This document shows, one piece after another, positions 1 through 5,303 of a stretch of 22,052 nucleotides of DNA. Position 1 is the first letter of the stretch, and every line of letters starts with the position of its first letter. The DNA lies in the IMG/VR virus record IMGVR_UViG_3300035698_003704, positions 1-22,052 of that record, one strand, 5' to 3'. Position numbers and translations under genes: made by a program. This DNA comes from a virus. The notes below the pieces were generated by a model that had not been told where the DNA came from, searched no databases, and worked only from the letters and a program-made list of their open reading frames with translations.

Positions 1-229
1 GCGTGGTAAATAGTGATTTCTCTCGGTAACACGCCCTGAATAGAAGTAAAAGATACTCTCCGCTCGGTTTGAGGTGGTAGATACCCTCTGTATCATACTG
101 TTTGAACTCCTCCGGCATATTTTCCACTCTCACTGATAAAACCAACATCAATTTTGCTTGGGGGTCTATTACTGTCGTGCAGTTCAATTTCTTGTAGAGT
201 TTGTTGAATTTGATAGTTGGATTTTTCAT
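1..229 (-). CDS. Unknown small protein, 3' end off the left edge
   Basis: An open frame of 76 codons starts at an ATG at 229 and runs without a stop to the left edge, so the C-terminus is missing. The product begins MKNPTIKFNKLYKKLN and contains YHLKPSGEYLLLLFRACYR. I do not recognise a family. It is probably real: the frame stays open throughout, a good promoter match (236-264) ends seven bases before the ATG, and an AGGA lies eight bases before the start, which makes it the only start here with a clear Shine-Dalgarno-like sequence. If the promoter works as spaced, the transcript would begin at or next to the ATG and be nearly leaderless, so the AGGA (part of the -10 box) would not be transcribed from it. 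A terminator-like hairpin at 317-341 separates the gene from the lysis genes, so it seems to be its own transcription unit. Confidence 0.6.
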   Translation of the reverse strand, partial: MKNPTIKFNKLYKKLNCTTVIDPQAKLMLVLSVRVENMPEEFKQYDTEGIYHLKPSGEYLLLLFRACYREKSLFTT

Positions 230-235
230 GGCTTT

Positions 236-264
236 ATCCTAACTGAGAAATCAATGACTGTCAA
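236..264 (-). promoter_or_regulatory. Sigma70-like promoter for the leftmost gene
   Basis: Read on the minus strand, a perfect -35 box TTGACA (259-264) is followed by exactly 17 bases and then TAGGAT (236-241, four of six matches to TATAAT). The expected start point, about seven bases on, falls at 228-230, on the ATG at 229. The match is seen in the sequence; leaderless transcription is inferred from the spacing. Confidence 0.5.
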
Positions 265-309
265 AAGTTTTATTAAGTTTTGTTTTGACATAAACAGTGT
301 ATATCGTAT

Positions 310-420
310 AAGCAAAGAGACGACCTAATAAAAGTCGCCTCGATTTGTGTACACATTGACGCATTACTGCTCTGGTTGCCACACCTGAGCTATATCCCGT
401 CACTTGGCTTCTAGAAAAGC
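310..420 (-). ncRNA. Candidate small structured RNA with tRNA D-arm-like element
   Basis: Between a promoter match (427-455) and a hairpin (317-341) lies about 105 nt with no supported reading frame but clear pairing potential on the minus strand. A 5' hairpin GCTT/AAGC is followed by an outer TGACG/CGTCA stem (357-402). That stem encloses GCTC-A-GGT/ACC-A-GAGC, whose sequence TATAGCTCAGG looks like the A-box and D-arm of a tRNA. Next come a 10-base palindrome TGTGTACACA and then the terminal hairpin. There is no matching acceptor 3' strand, anticodon arm or T-arm, so this is not a normal tRNA. It could be a phage regulatory RNA, a tRNA mimic or a decayed tRNA. It sits between the amidase and the leftmost gene. 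Confidence 0.4.
317..341 (-). terminator. Terminator-like hairpin ending the candidate small RNA
   Basis: On the minus strand GAGGCGAC and GTCGTCTC form an 8-bp stem (one G-U pair) around a nine-base loop TTTTATTAG. The stem is followed by TTTGCTTATA, a weak T-rich tract. It would end the small RNA and insulate the leftmost gene. Confidence 0.5.
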
Positions 421-426
421 GGAATA

Positions 427-455
427 ATTATAAAGAAAAGAGAGTCTGTAATCAA
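427..455 (-). promoter_or_regulatory. Sigma70-like promoter for the small RNA
   Basis: On the minus strand TTGATT (450-455) and a perfect TATAAT (427-432) are separated by exactly 17 bases. The expected start point is near 420, at the beginning of the structured RNA. The -35 box lies in the loop and the spacer in one arm of the amidase terminator hairpin at 436-465. Confidence 0.55.
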
Positions 456-465
456 GCTCCCTTTT
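436..465 (-). terminator. Terminator-like hairpin after the amidase gene
   Basis: AAAAGGGAG pairs with CTCTCTTTT (minus strand, one G-U pair) around a 12-base loop. It begins about 30 bases past the amidase stop and is followed by CTTTATAATT. The stem has A/T-rich ends, and its T-rich 3' arm plus tail resemble an intrinsic terminator. It overlaps the promoter at 427-455. Confidence 0.5.
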
Positions 466-496
466 CCCCTCATTCCTATGAAAAATGTTCTCGTAC

Positions 497-1354
497 TTAT
501 TTTGTTTGCAGATATTTCTTGTAAGCTGCCAAGAGTTCATCCCTCTTTAGCAACGCCCCGATAACAATTTTTGCCGTCTGTGCTCGAGTCATTTGTTCTG
601 CCGGTCTCCATGTTTTGTCATCGAATCCTCTCATTACTCCTGTGTCGATCATTGCTTTTGCATAATTTGTGAACCACTCTTTGTCTGGAATATCTGTAAA
701 ATCTCCGATCTCAGTAGGGATATTGCTTGGAATTTCTGGCGGAATTTCTGCCTTTGCGATCATTCCTGTATTTCTAAACTCCTGAACTTGTCCAATAAGA
801 TTGCCCGGACAAACCGTGTAATTTGCAAAGTCGCTCCATTGACCATACTTCAATGCTAGGCTTCTCCCCTTCAATTCCTTGTGTCCGTAAACATCCTTTG
901 CTGCTGCTGGAAATTCTGGGTGTTGTGTAGTGAGTTCTTTCAGTAAACTGTTTAAAGCCTCTAGCTGAGCTTGGCTTGGGTCTTGTCTTGTAAGGTCTCC
1001 ATGCAATGCTATTCCAAGAGAAATATCATTTGCATTTGTTGCCTGCCAAGTTATGTCCTCGAGATCATTGCAGAAATAAATCTTTCCACTTCTCCCGATA
1101 GTGAAGTGATAAGAAAGTGTAGGGGCATAAGCTGGTTTTAAAGAGCTTCCCCAATTTTTATTGATGTGATACTGAGCCATGCTATTATTCTTGGCATTCT
1201 CATCATATACATCTGGTAAAATCCCTCCGGCTGTGTGGTGTACTGCTATAAGTTTGACTTTCTTGATAGCTCTACGCCTCCATGCTCGTGAGGGTTTGTC
1301 AGATTGTGGTAGTTCGTTTCTAACATCGACTACATCGATTGTTTTGAATTCCAT
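497..1354 (-). CDS. N-acetylmuramoyl-L-alanine amidase endolysin with SLH domain
   Basis: This 285-residue protein is the likely endolysin. Residues about 30-195 form an Amidase_2 / T7-lysozyme-like / PGRP fold. VHHTAGG (His39 the probable first zinc ligand), YHFTIGRSGKIY (82-93), GHKEL (His158) and CPG (Cys182) supply the expected His-His-Cys zinc site that cleaves the amide bond between MurNAc and L-Ala. A Pro-rich linker (about 204-215) leads to one S-layer-homology repeat (about 216-270), with FTDIPDKEW, GFDDKTWRP and MTRAQTAK matching the SLH pattern. SLH domains normally bind pyruvylated secondary cell wall polymer, so here it would be the cell-wall-binding module. SLH proteins usually carry three repeats; only one is present. 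There is no signal peptide, so a holin should release it; the membrane protein at 1373-1666 begins just upstream. No Shine-Dalgarno is seen before the ATG. Confidence 0.92.
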   Translation of the reverse strand: MEFKTIDVVDVRNELPQSDKPSRAWRRRAIKKVKLIAVHHTAGGILPDVYDENAKNNSMAQYHINKNWGSSLKPAYAPTLSYHFTIGRSGKIYFCNDLEDITWQATNANDISLGIALHGDLTRQDPSQAQLEALNSLLKELTTQHPEFPAAAKDVYGHKELKGRSLALKYGQWSDFANYTVCPGNLIGQVQEFRNTGMIAKAEIPPEIPSNIPTEIGDFTDIPDKEWFTNYAKAMIDTGVMRGFDDKTWRPAEQMTRAQTAKIVIGALLKRDELLAAYKKYLQTK

Positions 1355-1372
1355 AATAAGATTTTTTAAGTG

Positions 1373-1666
1373 CTACTTTGCAGGAGTAACCGGTGGAGCT
1401 GGTACTTCTGTAGAAACCTGATTTACAACAGTGCTTAATACAGGAGTTTTCTTCATTTCTTTTGCGAAGTTTACAAAACCAGTAACACTCAATCCTTCAA
1501 CAAGTCCTAAAATTCCGTTTGTAACCGTTGGAGGTGCTACCGCCAAAGAAAGTGCTATACCTAACAACCCTGCTATTAGTGGCAAAAATCTACTTGAGAC
1601 TCCAAGCATTTTTGCTATCTGAGTCACTCCGATGACTCCGAATCCTACTAAAATTAGATGTTCCAT
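1373..1666 (-). CDS. Small two-helix membrane protein, probable holin
   Basis: This 97-residue protein has two hydrophobic stretches (roughly residues 3-20 and 27-45) around a short turn GVSSRF, a third semi-hydrophobic stretch near 52-66, and then a charged, Pro/Val-rich tail ending EVPAPPVTPAK. Its size, membrane segments and position 18 bases before the amidase start are what a holin needs: a pore that lets the signal-less endolysin reach the wall. I cannot assign it to a named holin family from sequence alone. A second, more recognisable holin-like gene lies at 4413-4913, so this one could instead be an antiholin or an unrelated membrane protein. TTAAC occurs 11 bases before the ATG; there is no Shine-Dalgarno. 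Confidence 0.65.
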   Translation of the reverse strand: MEHLILVGFGVIGVTQIAKMLGVSSRFLPLIAGLLGIALSLAVAPPTVTNGILGLVEGLSVTGFVNFAKEMKKTPVLSTVVNQVSTEVPAPPVTPAK

Positions 1667-1695
1667 AATGTGTGAGTTAATAAATTCTTATCGAA

Positions 1696-1717
1696 GGACA
1701 GAATGGACATTCTATCC
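1696..1717 (-). terminator. Weak hairpin between the acidic protein and the small holin
   Basis: On the minus strand GGA-T-AGAATG and CATTCT-G-TCC can pair with one mismatch (GGATAGAATGTCCATTCTGTCC), followed by TTCGATAAGAATTT. The innermost bases must open for a realistic loop. It may weaken read-through or protect a processed 3' end. No strong T-tract follows. Confidence 0.3.
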
Positions 1718-1729
1718 TCGCACAAAACT

Positions 1730-2005
1730 TTATTGAGCTGGTGCTGTCTCGGCAGGTTTTTCAACCGCCTCAGCAGGTGCAGCAGGTTCAGCCGGAGCTT
1801 CAACTTCTGCGTCAGCTTCGTCCTCTTGTTCGCCAACGGGCGGTACTGCTTCAAAAACAGTATCATAAACAAGAGTAAAAGGGTGTCCGTTGTATTTAAC
1901 AACAGAGCCAGACTCTAAGACAATTTTCACTGTCTCCGGAGCTGTTTTTTCCTCAGACTGTTCGTCTTTGGATTCCTCGTTTTGAGGTGTTTCTTCTTCT
2001 CCCAT
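1730..2005 (-). CDS. Acidic Pro/Ala/Glu-rich protein of unknown function
   Basis: This 91-residue protein has three parts: an acidic N-terminus (about 1-25, rich in Glu, Gln and Lys); a short ordered-looking core (about 26-56, VKIVLESGSVVKYNGHPFTL) with alternating hydrophobic residues suggesting beta strands; and a C-terminal Pro-Ala-Glu-Val tail (about 57-91). The tail resembles a flexible linker. No family is recognised. I chose this frame because its ATG follows the glycosyltransferase stop by 11 bases and has CTAACC nine bases upstream, the motif seen before other starts here. Another frame over the same DNA gives only a Leu/Lys/Arg-biased shadow. Its place between wall-modifying enzymes and the lysis genes might suggest a surface or lysis-control role, but nothing in the sequence demonstrates that. 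Confidence 0.65.
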   Translation of the reverse strand: MGEEETPQNEESKDEQSEEKTAPETVKIVLESGSVVKYNGHPFTLVYDTVFEAVPPVGEQEDEADAEVEAPAEPAAPAEAVEKPAETAPAQ

Positions 2006-2016
2006 AGGATAAAAGG

Positions 2017-3339
2017 TTAGGTGATATTTTTAGAATTTTGTATTTCTTCGTAAGTTTTTTCGAAGATCGGAAGCCATTGCTCTTTTACTATCTTTTCCCA
2101 AGTGTTTTGTAGTACCCAATCGTAAGCAGCACTCACCTTGTCCAGCACTTCCGGCTTGCTTTTATTCTCCCATACATACAGCATTTTTTCAACCATCTGA
2201 TCTACGTCTGTAAGTGGTCGTGGTGGGTCATCTACTAATTCAGGCAGTTGAATATGACAAGATGGTCCTACTCCACTATCTACCAAAAATCCTCTTTCTT
2301 CGTTTATTCCAATAATCTCTGTGAGACTTGAATTATTCGGGAAAATTACGGGAACTTTACAACCCATCGCTTCCGTAATACTAAGTCCCCATCCTTCACC
2401 AAGAGTCGTGCTCACGCACATGTTGGCTATGTTGTAGGCTTGATTTACTTCTTCGATAGGTGCTCCCTTGAAAGCGTCTTTTCCAGTAGGGAGTTTTGGG
2501 AAGATAATATCGCCGTCCTCTAGCCCATAATATTTTGCTCTGTTTTTTATGCTTCCTCCAATATCATTTTCTTTGCAGAAAAGGAATAAAATTGAATTTG
2601 GGACTTTCTTTTTGAATCCTGCATAAGCCTCGAGTGTTCGTGCCAAATCTTTTCGTCCCTGATTTCTATTGACATTCAACACTACACATGCGTCTTCTGG
2701 GATTCTTAGACTTGCTCTTATGTTCTTTTTCTGCTCCCCGTTCAACGGGTAAAAGTCTTTTGTGTTTGTACCGTGATTGATAACCTCAAGTCTATCTTTT
2801 AATTCTGGACATTTTTTAAGAACCTCTCTTTTCCCGAACTCAGTATAAACAACTGGACGATCAAAAAACTTCGGTGTCTCAGCCCATCGGTGACTAATAT
2901 TTGCTGCGTCAACGGGGAAGTAAAAAATACTCCTGAAATTTCTATTCATTCGAGTTTTAAGATTGATTAGTTTGTCGACAAAATCCTGTACAACGTAAGG
3001 GTCTTGCACACTCCAAAAAATATCAAACTCATTTTCAAACATATATTTTGCTAACTTCTCACGCCCGAACATGTCTGTTTTAAAGCCTTGCTTTTCGTCT
3101 TCTGGCGAAACATAGGCTGCCGGCAATATTTCGTAAGGCACTGCTGGTTTTATAAATCTACCGAACTCATCTACCTCAAAATGGTGATTGATTCCCCAAA
3201 CCGTGATCTCAAATTTTCCTGTTTTATAAAGCTCTCCAAGTATATTTCTTGCAACTTGTCCGAAACCTGAAAAACAGACCGGAGAGTCACAATACGCTAG
3301 AAGTCGAATCTTTTTTGGTTTTGTTTGTAGATTTTCCAT
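2017..3339 (-). CDS. GT4-family glycosyltransferase (GT-B fold)
   Basis: This 440-residue protein is the length of a two-domain GT-B glycosyltransferase. The N-terminal Rossmann-like half begins IRLLAYCDSPVCFSGFGQVA, with a glycine loop at about 24-27 for the acceptor site. The C-terminal half has NRNQGRKDL (about 224-232; Arg/Lys contact donor phosphates in this family) and EGWGLSITEAMGCKVPVI, which contains the family's EX7E signature (Glu315, Glu323) that holds the nucleotide sugar. It would transfer a sugar from a nucleotide donor to a glycan; donor and acceptor cannot be read from sequence. It lies 35 bases downstream of a pyruvyl transferase, suggesting that both act on one surface polymer. 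No membrane segment or signal peptide is visible, so it is probably cytosolic. No Shine-Dalgarno precedes the ATG. Confidence 0.9.
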   Translation of the reverse strand: MENLQTKPKKIRLLAYCDSPVCFSGFGQVARNILGELYKTGKFEITVWGINHHFEVDEFGRFIKPAVPYEILPAAYVSPEDEKQGFKTDMFGREKLAKYMFENEFDIFWSVQDPYVVQDFVDKLINLKTRMNRNFRSIFYFPVDAANISHRWAETPKFFDRPVVYTEFGKREVLKKCPELKDRLEVINHGTNTKDFYPLNGEQKKNIRASLRIPEDACVVLNVNRNQGRKDLARTLEAYAGFKKKVPNSILFLFCKENDIGGSIKNRAKYYGLEDGDIIFPKLPTGKDAFKGAPIEEVNQAYNIANMCVSTTLGEGWGLSITEAMGCKVPVIFPNNSSLTEIIGINEERGFLVDSGVGPSCHIQLPELVDDPPRPLTDVDQMVEKMLYVWENKSKPEVLDKVSAAYDWVLQNTWEKIVKEQWLPIFEKTYEEIQNSKNIT

Positions 3340-3374
3340 AGATTTTAGTTGTTATTAGTTTATTAAAGTTTATT

Positions 3375-4274
3375 CTAATTGTCAATCTTTTGCAACTGAA
3401 TTTTTAATTTCTCAATATGCCTGATTGCCATGTTCTTGTTTACTGGCTTTTTTTCGAACACACTTTTGTATCTTCTGTCGCAACTTTTCACTGCTTTGTT
3501 TTGAGCATATGCCATAACGAGACCGTGATACCTGCATGTGACTACTTTTGTGCAATCAGTAATTATTCTACAAGCCTCCTCTGGGGTAACGTCTAAAAAT
3601 TCATTTAGTCCCCTAGAGCTATTTATTTTTGCTGCAAGCGTCATGCCTAAGTCTTGTTCTTCCCTTGCCATAGTCAAAATAAGCCTTTTCTTCCCCATGT
3701 GTGCGTGCTCTTTCCATTGCTGTTGAAACTCCTGACTTTGACCGTCTGTCTTTGTCGGAATAAAAACAACATGATCGGCTCTATGATCGAAGAAATGATA
3801 TTTTGATGGTTGCATTAAATACACCAAATCTGGGTAGTATTCTACGTTTGCTTCTGGTGCTATCTGCTTGATGATCTCAGCGTCCTTAGTTCCCCTTACA
3901 GTAACGATGTCTGCTTTATTCAAGTACGGTCTCCATCTTTCCATTTGCTTCCACCATTCGCCTACTTGCGAAAAATCTCCAACTTTCATCATCGGTTGAA
4001 CTCCGCAAGAAATAAAAGAAAAAGGTTTTCCTGCCTCTATAGCGGTTTGAAGATACTGAGACATGTAATTGAAATGTGGAGTTTTGTTATCGTAAATCAA
4101 GCCTCCTCCGCCAATAACGACGTAATCAGCAATTCTTACTAAAGCTGGGTCTGGGTATGGATGTGTGAAGATCAACTCGAAGTCTTCACCTAAAAATTTT
4201 TCAAATAGAGTTTTGTATGCGTTGTCTCCAAGATTAAAATATCCTGACGCTCCGCAAAATAATATTTTTTTCAT
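3375..4274 (-). CDS. Polysaccharide pyruvyl transferase (CsaB/PssK-type family)
   Basis: This 299-residue protein matches the polysaccharide pyruvyl transferase family. It starts KKILFCGASGYFNLGD, the family's N-terminal G-x-x-G...NLGD loop; then VVIGGGGLIYD (52-62), VTVRGTKDAE (about 124-133), the YPDLVYLM region (147-154) and CRYHGLVMAYA (247-257, His250). Family enzymes transfer pyruvate from phosphoenolpyruvate to a sugar as a ketal. CsaB does this on the secondary cell wall polymer that SLH domains bind. A phage copy beside a glycosyltransferase and upstream of an SLH-bearing amidase suggests modification of that polymer. The exact substrate is inferred. Other members are glycosyltransferase-like in fold and may act on exopolysaccharide. 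The start is the first ATG, with AAACCC just upstream. Confidence 0.85.
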   Translation of the reverse strand: MKKILFCGASGYFNLGDNAYKTLFEKFLGEDFELIFTHPYPDPALVRIADYVVIGGGGLIYDNKTPHFNYMSQYLQTAIEAGKPFSFISCGVQPMMKVGDFSQVGEWWKQMERWRPYLNKADIVTVRGTKDAEIIKQIAPEANVEYYPDLVYLMQPSKYHFFDHRADHVVFIPTKTDGQSQEFQQQWKEHAHMGKKRLILTMAREEQDLGMTLAAKINSSRGLNEFLDVTPEEACRIITDCTKVVTCRYHGLVMAYAQNKAVKSCDRRYKSVFEKKPVNKNMAIRHIEKLKIQLQKIDN

Positions 4275-4303
4275 AGTGGGTTTATTTAATAGATTCTTTT
4301 ATC

Positions 4304-4331
4304 TTTATAATTTCTTAATATATATTTTCTA
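4304..4331 (-). promoter_or_regulatory. Weak promoter candidate before the glycan-modification genes
   Basis: The 138-base AT-rich gap between the holin stop and the pyruvyl transferase start (4275-4412) is one of the longest gaps in the late region. In it the minus strand carries TAGAAA (4326-4331), a 16-base spacer and TATAAA (4304-4309), four and five matches to the sigma70 boxes. AT-rich DNA yields such matches by chance, so support is weak. I see no hairpin or gene in the rest of this gap. Confidence 0.25.
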
Positions 4332-4412
4332 TAGGTAGCAAATAGTGAAAAGTTATTGTTGAGCTTTCTGTATTTTACTTGTTCTGGTTTTACCCTTAGT
4401 TAATGAGGTAAA

Positions 4413-4913
4413 TTAGCTTTTTTGAGTAGGGATTATGTTCTCTCCTTGCACTGGCTCTTTAGTTTTTGGTTTACCATACTTATCTTCCTCGTGTCCTAGA
4501 TATTGGCAAAGCCTTTCACTCACCCACTTAGGCAAACTTACTCCTAATTGATGTGTGTTTTCTATTATACTCAAAACCTCCGTTACAGCCAAATATACAA
4601 CGATAAAATCCTCTACCCACACAAGGATGTCTTGAAGCCGTGTAAGCTGATGTGCTGCAATTATCAATGTGAAGTATAGGATTAGCTTGTACGCCGTTCC
4701 TTTGAAGCCCTTAGAGCTTAGGTTTCGATTTTTTACGCCCTTCATCACACCGGTCACGGTATCAAGTATCACCAATATGAACAAAACCTCATAGGCGAGC
4801 ATATTCTGTCCAATAGCACTAGTGATCGCAACAATGATAGCCGAGTAGACCGACTTGATCGAAAGCGACTGTACGAGCGATTGTAGCTTCAAAATTATTG
4901 GATTTATTGTCAT
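4413..4913 (-). CDS. Phage holin, Holin_4/toxin-secretion holin type
   Basis: This 166-residue membrane protein has hydrophobic segments at about 22-38, 41-58, 74-90 and 100-117 and a polar, charged C-terminus. FILVILDTVTGVMKGVKNRNLSSKGFKGTAYKL carries the marks of the Phage_holin_4 family: an Asp in the second helix, a basic loop with SSK-G, then a third helix; the VYLAVTEVLSIIENT segment also fits. (Segments here are quoted in parts: LDTVTGVMKGVKNRN at 50-64 and SSKGFKGTAYK at 67-77.) Such proteins permeabilise the membrane at lysis. It is separated from the amidase by the glycan enzymes, unlike the compact holin-endolysin pairs of many phages. AAACCT lies immediately before the ATG; no Shine-Dalgarno. 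Confidence 0.85.
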   Translation of the reverse strand: MTINPIILKLQSLVQSLSIKSVYSAIIVAITSAIGQNMLAYEVLFILVILDTVTGVMKGVKNRNLSSKGFKGTAYKLILYFTLIIAAHQLTRLQDILVWVEDFIVVYLAVTEVLSIIENTHQLGVSLPKWVSERLCQYLGHEEDKYGKPKTKEPVQGENIIPTQKS

Positions 4914-4930
4914 AGGTTTATTTAAAGACT

Positions 4931-5302
4931 TTAGACCTTTGCTTTTTCAGGCACTTTCTCGCTCTTTTTTTTAGTTTCTTCGTCCCATAATTCAGTCTTA
5001 CTCATCTCACCCGTTTTATTGTCATAAACTTCTTTTGTTTTTGGGTCATAGGCTACTTCCATATCTTCATCCCAAGAAAGTTTCTTTTTATCAACAAAAT
5101 CAGGTTGTTTTTTCTTTTTTAGAAGAACGATTGGCTTACCATTACTATCCTTCACAATCCGTAAAGCACAAGTAGAATGAAGCGGATTTTCTACCTCAAC
5201 ATAAGGAAATTTTGACAAAGATTCTTCGCCATCGCTCATCCCTATAATCTTTAAAGTTTTTGGATGATAAAAAATTTTCCTGTGTATTTCTGAGTGTCCC
5301 AT
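4931..5302 (-). CDS. Unknown charged protein following the tail fibre
   Basis: This 123-residue protein is rich in Lys, Glu and Asp. It opens MGHSEIHRKIFYHPKTLKI and has a second half with YDPKTKEVYDNKTGEM, a repeat-like pattern of Tyr/Asp plus Lys-Thr. No signal peptide, membrane helix or family signature is recognised. The start codon lies two bases from the fibre stop, so the genes are probably co-translated. By position it could be a fibre accessory, attachment or chaperone protein. The C-terminus is a Lys/Glu-rich tail. There is no Shine-Dalgarno; TTAAC lies 13 bases before the ATG. Confidence 0.7.
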   Translation of the reverse strand: MGHSEIHRKIFYHPKTLKIIGMSDGEESLSKFPYVEVENPLHSTCALRIVKDSNGKPIVLLKKKKQPDFVDKKKLSWDEDMEVAYDPKTKEVYDNKTGEMSKTELWDEETKKKSEKVPEKAKV

Positions 5303-5303
5303 A

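Noticed and set aside
357-402. A tRNA gene on the minus strand (TATAGCTCAGG looks like a tRNA A-box)
   Set aside because: No complementary 3' acceptor strand (TATCCCG), no anticodon stem and no T-arm consensus within the next 70 bases; the D-loop would also be too long. Reported as a tRNA-like part of a candidate RNA instead.
1654-1902. 82-residue frame overlapping the acidic protein
   Set aside because: Leu/Lys/Arg-biased shadow of the Glu/Ala/Pro frame, and its end overlaps the next gene's start region.
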